From Lachnospiraceae bacterium (GTDB lineage: Bacteria; Bacillota; Clostridia; Lachnospirales; Lachnospiraceae): a stretch of DNA of 64,000 bases. The notes under the pieces are model-generated. The model searched no databases, had not been told where the DNA came from, and saw nothing but the letters and a program-made list of their open reading frames with translations. A program made the translations under genes and the position numbers. Location of the stretch: assembly GCA_024696615.1 (NCBI GenBank), contig JAILGS010000081.1, positions 1 to 64,000 of the forward strand. Direction: 5' to 3'. Shown here piece by piece: positions 1 to 9,582 of the stretch (its first letter is position 1; each line of letters opens with the position of its first letter).

Positions 1-3000
1 GTTGCTTCATCAATAATAACAGCCATTCGACGGTACTGCTGGTTCGGATCCGAATCCGCATTACCACCTGCGGTACGAAGGTACATACGGTAAGCAACCT
101 GCCATTCAATATCCGTACAACTATTTAAGTCAGAACCATACTTTAATCCAGTCTTTATCTTACTCTCATTAAAGCTCAGTACATATTGATCATTGGCATT
201 CTTCTCACTATCACATAAGGATGGACATTTATCTTCTACCACCTTACGATAACGTGTTCCATTATTATATACGGTGGTTTCATCCGAAACTAACTTACCA
301 GAAGCATCTCGTTTTTCAAAACACTTGATAGCAGCTGTATCATCCACCGAAGAATGATTTCCAAAATAAACACTTCCTCGTCCACCATCAAAATACATAA
401 AGTCAATATTGTTGATGAAACGACGAATCGCATCCGTATCCTGATAGATCGGTTCTCCATCACCATCATACATGGAAGCTTTCGCACTTCCATCCGCATT
501 CATATAATCATAATAAACCAGACGATTTAAATCCGCAGCATCTACGGTAATCACCTTAATATTAAATGGCTGATATTCTACAACCACTCTACCATCGGAT
601 TCCGTATAACTAGGAATCGCATTATAGAATAAGGTATGATAATCGGTATCGCCCATCAAGCTTGGAATAACATTCTGAAGACTCTCTGGAGTACTATACT
701 TTTCTCTAGAGAAATCAAAATCCCAAGCAGAAATCTCATCCGTATAATTCATATAACTGGTAGTCTGATTAAATCCTGGAACTACCACACCATTATTATT
801 ATAACTGGTTGTAATCCACTTAGCATGTACTGGAACACACATGGTTAACTGATTTCTAGCATCATGATAAGAACCCGAATTACGACTTGCGATCGTTGCT
901 GGAACATATACGGTATACTGGAATCCTTCTCCGGAAAATTCTACTGGAATAAAGTCTGACTTATTCGTTAAAGTTAATAACTTAAATTCATTCTCGCCCC
1001 AATAACGAACATACCAGGAAGTATATAAGGAAGTAATCTCAGCAAATTCTTCTGCCGTACCTGTCCAGGTATCCAAGTTTACGAGATTTTCTCCATCACC
1101 GTCCGGATCAATCATCCATCCATTAAATACATATTCATCCACATATGGAGTTAAACTATCTACTGCACCGGCTTCGTTCTTGCCTGCCTTATAGGCTAAG
1201 TTAATACAGGACTTACGGAAGGTATAATCCATAACTAACAACTTACCATTGTTCTGGTTCGTAGAACAACGATAGAATTCCGTGGTATTAGCACCGGAAT
1301 TAGACTGACTCGTAGTTAGAATTGGATCAAATACGGATGTGGTCATAGTATAACCAGCACTCATGTTTACTTTTGCAGTACCCGTTCCATCCGTAACACC
1401 ACCAGTACCAGCAGAATACTTATCAAATTCCCAATCGGTACTATATACAAAATTACCATCATTATCTACAGAATACGCTCTGGCATTATCATAAAGATAA
1501 TCGTAGTTAGGATATGCCACACCATTATCACGTTCTGCGCCATACGCCTGAGCCTTTTCGAACATAATCTTATAATTTAATCCAGAGTCATAGGCTGAGG
1601 ATAGACGCTTCTCATAAGACGATTCCGAAAGAATATCATGATCAACTACATACTTCTCAAGTTTCACTAATACCTTTTCTACGGCATCACGATCAGAAGG
1701 ATCATCCACTTCTGAAAGAGAAGTCATCACATCCATGGCATTAAGATATTTACTATCAAGTTTTGGTTCTTCTGGCACCGTCAAAGCACTCTTAAATTCA
1801 TCCGGATTTAATAATACACTTTCATCTGCAAGTTTAGCACTGGCAATTGCCCAGGCATCTTCTACTGCAGCATCCACTGTTTCCATATATTCTGTATAAT
1901 AAGTATCACCTAAACCATACTTTCCAGGATATCCATCATTTGAAGTGTACGCAAAAAATTCTTCCTTAGAAGAAAATGCCCAAGTTCCAAGAACCCCCGC
2001 AATTACAGATTGCATAGAGTCCCAGGTATTTGTACGATTATTATATGCCTCCTGAATAATCGCCCAGATCTTTGTTTTATATCCATCCAATAAAGCCGTA
2101 GCAAGAGCAGTCGTCATACCAGACTTAAAAGAGGGTTCTTTTTGCGCAAGATTCATAGTCGCAAGACCAGTATACAAGGTTTCATAAGCATTCACAGTAG
2201 CATTATAAGCAGCTAAAGCAGTTTGATATTCATCATACTTTTTCTGGTTTTCAGCAAAGTTAGCAACATTCTCACTATTCCACTGAGAAATCAGACGATT
2301 TAAAAGGTTTATACGAACAACTAATTTTTCTTCATCCGTAAGTTTAATACCTTCGTAGGTAACACCATTTAAGGTACCCCCATATACTTCTTCATGAGTT
2401 AAAGAATAATAACCTGCATCCGCAATCAAAGGACGAATGGAGGACTGAGAAGCATTAGGACTATATTCCATAATCACATATGGATTTTCGATCGTACCAG
2501 TATGAGCAAGGGATAATGTTAAGTTATTATCTTCCTTAAGATCCGGGTTAAACATACCCAAGAGATCATAAGCTGGTACAGCATCCCCACTATTGGAATA
2601 GAATTTAATCGTCTGACCTTCTAAATATAAATTCTCTCCATGATTATCTGTGGACTGTGCAAGAGATGTTGGACGATAAGAATCTTTGGAAGCAGATACA
2701 ATGTATGAAACATCGCCTTCCTCTTCATTCTTAATTAATCCAGTATTAGCAATCGTTAGTCCCTCATTCACAATGGAATCCTGGATAGAAGAAGTAATAC
2801 CCTTTAATAGATCATTGGAATCCCCCGCCATATCAACATATAAGGTATTATTCTCATCAGCCATATTTTTTAATGCATCTTCTACAACACTGTCAGAAAG
2901 CACAGGATTCATGCTCTTCTCCTGTTCTGCTGCAGAAACGGTAACACCTGGTGCAACTGTAGTAATCATACAAGCTGCCGCGAGTGTAAATGATATAGCC

Positions 3001-3038
3001 TTTTTCCCTCTTTTGTAGAATGTTGTAAACTTTCTCAT
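1..3038 (-). CDS. Large secreted protein at the end of the type IV pilus operon (partial, C-terminus outside window)
   Basis: Read from an ATG at 3038 after a strong site (TAGGAGGAG), this frame stays open to base 3, at least 1012 codons, and leaves the window without a stop; the ORF track therefore omits it. It opens with MRKFTTFYKRGKKAISF, a hydrophobic stretch and VSAAEQE, a typical signal peptide with cleavage near residues 33-36. No LPXTG motif or obvious repeat is visible in the part seen. The mature part is acidic and rich in Asn, Ser and Tyr, with a helical-looking segment near residues 240-290. A region around residue 880 (INNIDFMYFDGGRGSVYFG) is the most family-like; I had a weak, unverified impression of DUF5057. 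It starts 14 bp after the preceding pseudopilin gene, so it is probably co-transcribed. Role inferred only from context: an exported pilus-associated or surface protein. Confidence 0.85.
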   Translation of the reverse strand, partial: MRKFTTFYKRGKKAISFTLAAACMITTVAPGVTVSAAEQEKSMNPVLSDSVVEDALKNMADENNTLYVDMAGDSNDLLKGITSSIQDSIVNEGLTIANTGLIKNEEEGDVSYIVSASKDSYRPTSLAQSTDNHGENLYLEGQTIKFYSNSGDAVPAYDLLGMFNPDLKEDNNLTLSLAHTGTIENPYVIMEYSPNASQSSIRPLIADAGYYSLTHEEVYGGTLNGVTYEGIKLTDEEKLVVRINLLNRLISQWNSENVANFAENQKKYDEYQTALAAYNATVNAYETLYTGLATMNLAQKEPSFKSGMTTALATALLDGYKTKIWAIIQEAYNNRTNTWDSMQSVIAGVLGTWAFSSKEEFFAYTSNDGYPGKYGLGDTYYTEYMETVDAAVEDAWAIASAKLADESVLLNPDEFKSALTVPEEPKLDSKYLNAMDVMTSLSEVDDPSDRDAVEKVLVKLEKYVVDHDILSESSYEKRLSSAYDSGLNYKIMFEKAQAYGAERDNGVAYPNYDYLYDNARAYSVDNDGNFVYSTDWEFDKYSAGTGGVTDGTGTAKVNMSAGYTMTTSVFDPILTTSQSNSGANTTEFYRCSTNQNNGKLLVMDYTFRKSCINLAYKAGKNEAGAVDSLTPYVDEYVFNGWMIDPDGDGENLVNLDTWTGTAEEFAEITSLYTSWYVRYWGENEFKLLTLTNKSDFIPVEFSGEGFQYTVYVPATIASRNSGSYHDARNQLTMCVPVHAKWITTSYNNNGVVVPGFNQTTSYMNYTDEISAWDFDFSREKYSTPESLQNVIPSLMGDTDYHTLFYNAIPSYTESDGRVVVEYQPFNIKVITVDAADLNRLVYYDYMNADGSAKASMYDGDGEPIYQDTDAIRRFINNIDFMYFDGGRGSVYFGNHSSVDDTAAIKCFEKRDASGKLVSDETTVYNNGTRYRKVVEDKCPSLCDSEKNANDQYVLSFNESKIKTGLKYGSDLNSCTDIEWQVAYRMYLRTAGGNADSDPNQQYRRMAVIIDEA

Positions 3039-3052
3039 ATTCTACGCTCCTC

Positions 3053-3844
3053 CTATTTATGACTATGAACAGTGTACGAATTCAAGATACTATTAGCCGT
3101 ATCATAAATCTGAATGTAATCCAAGGAATTTCTACAAGTAACACCCATGGTGAATTTTCTTGTAAATGAACGTCCATTGGTATGAGTAATGCGATACTTA
3201 ATAGTTATATCCACTGGATCCTGTACACCGAGCTCTGAACTAGAAGCTCTGGTAGTCTTATCATATACATTAACATTTCCCATAGGGATCTCGACAGAAA
3301 ACTCCGATACATATCTTGAAATCAAGTATAAATCCGGCTTTGAACCAAGATATGCCTGAAGTGCCGCAGAACTTGAGAAATCAAATGTTGATAACATATC
3401 TAATTCGGTAGTATCTGACTTTGGAATCGTATAGACATAAAGACTTGTATTCTCACGATCATACACAAGCACACGCTTGTCACCCTTATCTTCCGTACCA
3501 TCACATAATACTAAATATCCACTACCAGTTAAACGGGCGGTTGTATTGGTGGAATCTGGAATTTGATTTGCATCCGTACCCGAACCATCTTCATCACCGT
3601 TAAACAATACAGTTATTGCTGTCGCTTCCATAATACTCTCACTTAAGTAATTGGAAATAACTGTGGATTCATCATGAATCTCAACCAATGTGGACTGTCG
3701 TTCAAAAAATGTCGCACCATTGACAATCATATTGGTTGCAATGAGCATTACTATGGACATGATCGCCACAGAAACCAACAGTTCCACCAAGGTCACACCT
3801 TGATTATCCAATTTCAATTTTTCCCTTAAAAATGAATACGTCAT
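3053..3844 (-). CDS. Minor pilin / pseudopilin, PulJ-like
   Basis: This 263-aa protein has a class III prepilin leader: a charged N-terminus, then NQG|VTLVELLVSVAIMSIVM, in which Gly precedes the processing point and Glu is at +5 of the mature chain. The hydrophobic helix covers about residues 19-38 and is followed by a large soluble domain, longer than typical GspJ/PilW proteins. The ribosome site AAAGGTGG lies before ATG 3844. It sits between the GspH-like pilin and the giant secreted protein, with 14 bp to the latter. Its likely role is a low-abundance pilus component that primes assembly or sits at the tip; that role is family-level inference. Confidence 0.82.
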   Translation of the reverse strand: MTYSFLREKLKLDNQGVTLVELLVSVAIMSIVMLIATNMIVNGATFFERQSTLVEIHDESTVISNYLSESIMEATAITVLFNGDEDGSGTDANQIPDSTNTTARLTGSGYLVLCDGTEDKGDKRVLVYDRENTSLYVYTIPKSDTTELDMLSTFDFSSSAALQAYLGSKPDLYLISRYVSEFSVEIPMGNVNVYDKTTRASSSELGVQDPVDITIKYRITHTNGRSFTRKFTMGVTCRNSLDYIQIYDTANSILNSYTVHSHK

Positions 3845-3909
3845 GAAAGCGTACCACCTTTCCCTACAACCTTATTTCAATGAATTCATCTAACCTTGTA
3901 TGCCAACTC

Positions 3910-4494
3910 TTAATCATATATATATTCCATCTGTCCCGTAATATAGTACAGACGAATCTTTCTACTATTATCATTCACAATAATTTCAATATCCACATAT
4001 CCTGGATTCGAATCTTTGGCAATCGTTGTTTCCGTAGAAGTTACAGATTTTACAGCTCCTGTACTCTTCTCGAACTGTATATTGGTTAAATAACCTTTCA
4101 GATTACCATCCGCATCCCAAAGCCGGATACTAGTCATCATAGGATCAAATTGATACTCATCTTCCGCCACAAATGATGTTCCTGTAGCATCCGTATAGCC
4201 ATTCGTCACCACATATGGATCCGTCTGACTATCACTTCCGATGGAAGGTCCGCCAGAAATTCTTAATTCCCACTTTCCACTTCTTGACATGGAGTCCGTT
4301 CTACTCGTAGCAATTGCGGAATGCATAGTCTTAACAGCCTTTTTAATATTACCACGAATTAAATAAGACAGACCACTTGTTGACATCGCAGCCAATACAG
4401 CAATAATTGCTACCACAACCAAGACTTCAACCAAAGAAAATCCTGCATTATTTCCTTGTAACAATAGTCTCTTTTTAAGAGTTGATGTTTTCAT
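3910..4494 (-). CDS. Minor pilin / pseudopilin, GspH/FimT-like
   Basis: The 194-aa product carries a prepilin processing site and helix (NNAG|FSLVEVLVVVAIIAVLAAMS, Glu at +5), followed by a soluble domain beginning SGLSYLIRGNIKKAVKTMHSAIATSR. That layout resembles the GspH/FimT group of minor pilins. GGAGG stands 6 nt before the ATG. It is in the middle of a run of four pilin-like genes at the distal end of the operon. Processing would need a PilD-type prepilin peptidase, which is not encoded in this window. Confidence 0.8.
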   Translation of the reverse strand: MKTSTLKKRLLLQGNNAGFSLVEVLVVVAIIAVLAAMSTSGLSYLIRGNIKKAVKTMHSAIATSRTDSMSRSGKWELRISGGPSIGSDSQTDPYVVTNGYTDATGTSFVAEDEYQFDPMMTSIRLWDADGNLKGYLTNIQFEKSTGAVKSVTSTETTIAKDSNPGYVDIEIIVNDNSRKIRLYYITGQMEYIYD

Positions 4495-4537
4495 AGGAAA
4501 CCTCCATCAAAATATAATCTTCATTCATCCCTATCTC

Positions 4538-7500
4538 TTATGGGCCTGCCACAGTAGCTGGCTCATCGTCATACTTACGCCAATTCTTATATTCCACAAC
4601 ATCAGAATACATTAAAGTACCCACGGTTTCACCATGCTTGAAAGTAGGATTCTCCGGCTGATATGCACAGAATACATCACTGACACAGCGAGCCTTCGTA
4701 GAAGCATCATCATAAATACACTGACCGGTACGAAGAATATCATCCACCATCGCTGCATCACTTATATACTGACCACCATTTTCAACAGTAATTCCACCAC
4801 GAGCAACAATCAAACCGGTAACACTACCTCTGACAGTCACTTTACCGCTGGTAACAAATATACCGTTAAAGGTTCCGGTAATCGTATAATCATCTAATGT
4901 TGTATACCACACATTACCTGTATGTGAACTACCGGTCACACTAGCTTTCCATACACCTGATCCATCCTGGGAGGAAGCACCTCGATCTTCCAGATTCGTT
5001 AAATTAATCATATTGGTAAAGATACTTCTTGTTGTATTGGTAGCCTTTAACTTCGTTGCTCTGGCAGAAGGGTTCGTTGAAACTGGATTATCCACATACT
5101 CTGCAAAAGAATCCCGCTTATTTTCGTAATAAGGCTGTTCTGCAGGAGTACAAGTAGTGGCTTTTCCTGCATAATACTTAAAGGTAGCCGCAAGATCATA
5201 CCGCATAATATTATTATAATCGGCAACTAATTCCGGACTTGCAAGAGAAACATCAATATTCGTTGGAAGTAACATGGACTTCATCAAGCGATAACGATTT
5301 CTCATGGAATCCGCCTGGTTCGTTACTAAATTAGCATCCGCAGCACTGAAATAATGATCATGATCAAGATCACCTTCCTCTTCACCACCAAGAGCGCTAA
5401 ATAATACCGTACCAGTAGTGGTCTGGGACAAAGCAGATACATCTGCAATAACAGGCGTCGTGCCGCTAGCAATCTCTGCCGGTGTCATCTCCACCATGGA
5501 AGAAAGATTCGCTTCTGCTCGATTCACAATACCTGCAACGATGGTTGTTTTACCCTTCGTAGCAGCAGTAGCCGCTGTAATTATACGATCTGCATAAGCA
5601 GTTTCACGCGCAACGGTTGAAAAATTCATATAAAAATATGTATAAGTTGTAGTCTTAGTACCAGAAGCATTCGATTTATTTACCGTAATCGTCTTAATAG
5701 GGTTCGTCGTATCAAGATCTCCTGGCATTAAGAAACCTGCATATCGTCCTGTTCCACCATAATTCGTCATAGCAGTATTAAGTTCGGTAACAGCAGCAAG
5801 CACAATATTATTTACTGTGGTAGCATCATTGGTTGTAACCGTTCCCGCAGCTGTCGTAGTAGCCATCTTTAATGGATTATTATAACCATTCGTTGCAAAA
5901 GCATCCAATTCTGGTGGTACTAAGTATAGAGCCTGATCCCCTCGTACAGTAAGGGATTCACCCGTACGTACTGCTGCATCACTGACACCAGTTTGCGCTT
6001 TCGTATGAACAACATAAGAAATACCACAAATATAGAGACGATTTAAATTCAAGGTCAACTTAGAATTCACACCGTTAACAATTACAGCACTACTATAACT
6101 ACGATCCACATCCGTAGCACCTGTTCTCATACTATAGGCAAAAAGATATCCACCCGTTCCTCCACCTACATTGGACATAGTAATGGAACTACCATTACTA
6201 TCCACCTGAAGATCATCCTGCAGATAAACTTCCAAATCACCACCAAGCAAATTAATCGTAGAACCGATACGATTACTACTAGTAGTCGCATTACCGGCGG
6301 TATCACGTGTTACTTTAATGTTATTAGCCCAAACCTGTGCGCGATTCACATAGAAATTCTCATATGTTGCATCTCCAGTATGAGCACCTCTATTACCATT
6401 AATCGTTAAGCTTGAATCCGTCTGACCATTATTATCCACAAGAATATCATCCGAAGTTACTACTGCAAGAGGAATATACCGATTATTAGCATTGGCATTA
6501 ATAGTAACATGAGATCCTGCAGATACCACAATACCACTTGTAATATCCTTTGCTGAAGAAGATGCAAAACCATTCAGGTTGGATCCGGCAGCAATATTAC
6601 CCCTAACAGTAGGGCTACCACTTTTAAAATTAATAAAAGAATCCGAAATCAATACATAATCAATAAAAGTATTTAAATCGGAACCACTGGAAGCAGGATT
6701 CACATAATTAAAATCCCAATCCGGATAACGGATTAATGCATCAAAGGTATAGCTGGATTCATACTGCTGATCGTTACTATTATAAGCGCCATCATAATTA
6801 CTATCGATATATCCAACATAATTAATTCGAATATCCTTAATTAAGATGGTTGGATAATAGTCCTTATAAGTTCCAATAGAACCTGCAGCCATCTTACTTC
6901 CATCATAATCATAGATATACTTATTCTTTTTGATTACATTACCATTCACATCCACATCAGGATTACCATCGCCATCAGCATCCACAGTTTCTTCAATAAC
7001 AACAATACCCTTTAAATTACAATATACATCCCCATAAATATCAAGGGAAATAGACTGTATCTGAGGATTTACAACATTTAAACCAGATAAATTGGTAGGC
7101 GTATTGTAATCAATACCAATACCCTGATCAATAATCTTTACAATTTCTTCAATCTGTGCATTGGCGGATGTCATCGTAGCAGTATCAAAACTATTCACAA
7201 GATGAACTAAATCCAAAGAAGTACTACTACTACTAGAAGGTGCCCCAAGAACATAAGCAGCAGAAGTAACTTCTGACTGTTTATGAATACGGAATAAGGT
7301 AAGCATATTCTTATAGAATGAATGCTTTAATTCCTTATTTAAAGAGTCATCACTAGCAATATTTCCACCCTTTAACTGACCCATTACAGAATTATAGGAT
7401 TCACCTAAAACACCTAACGTGGTCATTCCAAGATAATTATAAACTTCATCCGAATAGGTTTCACCCGTCAGGAAATTCTGATTAGAATGTACATCCACAT

Positions 7501-7630
7501 TTCGGATCTGAAATGATGCCACGGACATTGCTAAAATCAATGAAGCAAGTAAACCAACAAAGATAATTGTAACAATTACAAATACCAATGTAGAACCTTG
7601 GTTATTTTTTCGTAAAGACAATTTACTCAC
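4538..7630 (-). CDS. Giant PilX-like pilus protein (1030 aa)
   Basis: The N-terminus (LRKNNQGSTLVFVIVTIIFVG) is a PilX-type prepilin-like helix lacking the usual Glu at +5, and continues into a short helical segment. The remainder, nearly 1000 residues, is far larger than PilX (about 150-200 aa). Residues roughly 335-560 and 925-980 contain short Val/Gly/Asn/Thr-rich strands (for example TFNGIFVTSGKVTVRGSVTG) that read like a right-handed beta-solenoid or polymer-forming fold. The start is GTG at 7630 with GGGGGAG 7 nt upstream, and the previous stop is only 4 bp away, so translation is probably coupled. A pilus-tip adhesin role is plausible but inferred. Confidence 0.8.
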   Translation of the reverse strand: MSKLSLRKNNQGSTLVFVIVTIIFVGLLASLILAMSVASFQIRNVDVHSNQNFLTGETYSDEVYNYLGMTTLGVLGESYNSVMGQLKGGNIASDDSLNKELKHSFYKNMLTLFRIHKQSEVTSAAYVLGAPSSSSSTSLDLVHLVNSFDTATMTSANAQIEEIVKIIDQGIGIDYNTPTNLSGLNVVNPQIQSISLDIYGDVYCNLKGIVVIEETVDADGDGNPDVDVNGNVIKKNKYIYDYDGSKMAAGSIGTYKDYYPTILIKDIRINYVGYIDSNYDGAYNSNDQQYESSYTFDALIRYPDWDFNYVNPASSGSDLNTFIDYVLISDSFINFKSGSPTVRGNIAAGSNLNGFASSSAKDITSGIVVSAGSHVTINANANNRYIPLAVVTSDDILVDNNGQTDSSLTINGNRGAHTGDATYENFYVNRAQVWANNIKVTRDTAGNATTSSNRIGSTINLLGGDLEVYLQDDLQVDSNGSSITMSNVGGGTGGYLFAYSMRTGATDVDRSYSSAVIVNGVNSKLTLNLNRLYICGISYVVHTKAQTGVSDAAVRTGESLTVRGDQALYLVPPELDAFATNGYNNPLKMATTTAAGTVTTNDATTVNNIVLAAVTELNTAMTNYGGTGRYAGFLMPGDLDTTNPIKTITVNKSNASGTKTTTYTYFYMNFSTVARETAYADRIITAATAATKGKTTIVAGIVNRAEANLSSMVEMTPAEIASGTTPVIADVSALSQTTTGTVLFSALGGEEEGDLDHDHYFSAADANLVTNQADSMRNRYRLMKSMLLPTNIDVSLASPELVADYNNIMRYDLAATFKYYAGKATTCTPAEQPYYENKRDSFAEYVDNPVSTNPSARATKLKATNTTRSIFTNMINLTNLEDRGASSQDGSGVWKASVTGSSHTGNVWYTTLDDYTITGTFNGIFVTSGKVTVRGSVTGLIVARGGITVENGGQYISDAAMVDDILRTGQCIYDDASTKARCVSDVFCAYQPENPTFKHGETVGTLMYSDVVEYKNWRKYDDEPATVAGP

Positions 7631-7634
7631 AGTT

Positions 7635-9422
7635 TTACTCCCCCTTATATGTATTCAACGTATAAATAGCAGTATTCGTAGCACCAGCAGTAGTATCATA
7701 AGTAGCCGCTTTGTATAACTTAATCTCCATAGCATAATAATTCGTTCTGGCATTACCATAGGAATTCGTCAAATAATTATAACGATTCAACAGAGAATTA
7801 CTATTACTACTATTTTTTAATAAGTTCTCACTATTCGTATATACAGAAACAGCCTGGAAATCATGGGTTGTTCCCGTTTTCATTGCATTATTCTTTAAAG
7901 TAAGATTAGAACTAGAAAGATCATATTCTTTCGTTCCAGCTGTATTCTTTACCTTCTGAACAACAAAATATACATTCACCGGAACCGTTCCTGTACCACC
8001 ATCAATAACAACCTTATCTTTTGAAAGTAAAGTATTCGTACCAGCAACACCGGTATTGGAATATTTATCAAATGGTTCATAGATAATATAGAGATTGGTT
8101 AAATTTCGCTCAGCATCGGAGATCAACTGGCTACGATAAAGAACACCACCAAAAGAGCCCTTATAATTAGAACCACTGAAGGAATTACTTGCTAACACTC
8201 CCTGTGAAACTAAGCCATCCACATCATTAGAGATCAAAGAATCCAAGTCTTCAATATAAGTAACGGTGTACTTGGAACCGGAGGTAGTAACAGTCATACT
8301 ATTATTATTTACCGTAATCGTTCCAGGAAGACCAGCGATCGTACCTGTTCCAGCAACATTATACACTGGAAGATTACAACTAACTTCATATTCCACGGTA
8401 ACCACATAAACATATGAAATTGGATCGGTATCAGCACCAGTACCCACCTGCTTTAAGGTAATCGTGGTTGTTTTCTGAATATCATTACCCGCAGTGGTGT
8501 TTCCGGTATAGTAATATCCAAAATCCGTATCAAAATCACCTGCAAATCTGGCAGTATCTGCAAGGGTTGCATCAGATGCAGTTGCTCCTAAACTTGCATT
8601 ATAAGCATCAATTTTTTCAACCATCAGGTTCTTAATATCATTTAAAACTAAAGTATCATACTGATTGATTTCATCCGTAACAACAACACCATCACCATCA
8701 TACATATTACGGATATCCGGTACCACATAATTATTGGTCTTTACTGCAAAATTCGCATCATAATCCGCACTAGATGGGTCCGAAGAATGGGTCACACCAT
8801 TCTCATCCACATAAGATGGTGCTAACTGAAAATATTCGCCGGTAGAATCCAATGTGGTCTGCTTGTATGTGGAACCAACACCTGCCTTCGAAGCTTCCAC
8901 AGGAGTAAGAGTAACATCCACATAAAATTCAGGATTAGAAGAATCACCATTGGTAATATTAATAGGCATTCCGGTATAACTGATCTTTGAAACCTTCACC
9001 TGCTTATCTTTAACAAGATCACCAATACCAAAAGGGGATGAATTAGAATCTGTCACTTTATAATTAGAACCCGTTGCAGAATCAAAAATCAATCCCACAT
9101 CCGTATAAGAAAGCATTCCTCCACTTGTTTTGACAGTTCCACGCATAGATTGCGCAGCGCTCTGTGTTTTGAACTCAATGTCACCATTCACAGCCGAAGG
9201 ATTATATGTTGAATCAAGACTCAACCAACGAAGAGAATGAGTATTAAACCACTCTGCGACATAATTGGCCGTAGCTTCACGATTCTGCATATCCGTTGCT
9301 TTATTATAGGTCCATAAACCCTGTAAAAAGCCGTTATAAATAACCGTACCTACAATTGAAAGAATTGCAAGTGCTACAATAATTTCCAAAAGCGAAAATC
9401 CATTGTTATCAAGACGTCTCAT
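7635..9422 (-). CDS. Long prepilin-like protein (595 aa)
   Basis: MRRLDNNG|FSLLEIIVALAILSIVG is a textbook prepilin leader with Glu at +5 and a hydrophobic helix to about residue 28. The following WTYNKATDMQNREATANYVAEW fits the amphipathic continuation of a PulJ/PilV-type minor pilin. The total length of 595 aa is about three times the family norm; the extra part is Ser/Thr/Asn-rich and extracellular-looking. It is preceded by about 160 bp with a strong hairpin (9540-9567), which may separate its expression from the upstream assembly genes. It is followed 4 bp later by the PilX-like gene. Confidence 0.8.
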   Translation of the reverse strand: MRRLDNNGFSLLEIIVALAILSIVGTVIYNGFLQGLWTYNKATDMQNREATANYVAEWFNTHSLRWLSLDSTYNPSAVNGDIEFKTQSAAQSMRGTVKTSGGMLSYTDVGLIFDSATGSNYKVTDSNSSPFGIGDLVKDKQVKVSKISYTGMPINITNGDSSNPEFYVDVTLTPVEASKAGVGSTYKQTTLDSTGEYFQLAPSYVDENGVTHSSDPSSADYDANFAVKTNNYVVPDIRNMYDGDGVVVTDEINQYDTLVLNDIKNLMVEKIDAYNASLGATASDATLADTARFAGDFDTDFGYYYTGNTTAGNDIQKTTTITLKQVGTGADTDPISYVYVVTVEYEVSCNLPVYNVAGTGTIAGLPGTITVNNNSMTVTTSGSKYTVTYIEDLDSLISNDVDGLVSQGVLASNSFSGSNYKGSFGGVLYRSQLISDAERNLTNLYIIYEPFDKYSNTGVAGTNTLLSKDKVVIDGGTGTVPVNVYFVVQKVKNTAGTKEYDLSSSNLTLKNNAMKTGTTHDFQAVSVYTNSENLLKNSSNSNSLLNRYNYLTNSYGNARTNYYAMEIKLYKAATYDTTAGATNTAIYTLNTYKGE

Positions 9423-9539
9423 ACTTCATACCCCTACTCTTAAAACTTATTCTCTGGTTATCATTCGATCCCATGAATCCATATATATACTCATATATAC
9501 AGATGCTTAACATCGAATAAAAGTATTATATATAGATAT

Positions 9540-9567
9540 AGGTAACCGTGTTTTTTCACGGTTACCT
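9540..9567 (-). terminator. Strong intercistronic hairpin between pilO-like and minor pilin genes
   Basis: AGGTAACCGTG and CACGGTTACCT form a perfect 11-bp stem around six T (A on the transcript). In the operon direction the hairpin is followed by TATATCTATATATAA rather than a run of T, so it is a weak or partial terminator at best. It may instead protect or process the mRNA and lower expression of the distal minor pilins. Confidence 0.5.
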
Positions 9568-9582
9568 GTACCTATTTAATAT

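Noticed and set aside
290-848. Small ORFs 290..499 (minus) and 636..848 (plus) in the track
   Set aside because: Both lie inside the long open minus-strand frame 1-3038, have no ribosome sites and show low-complexity shadow translations.
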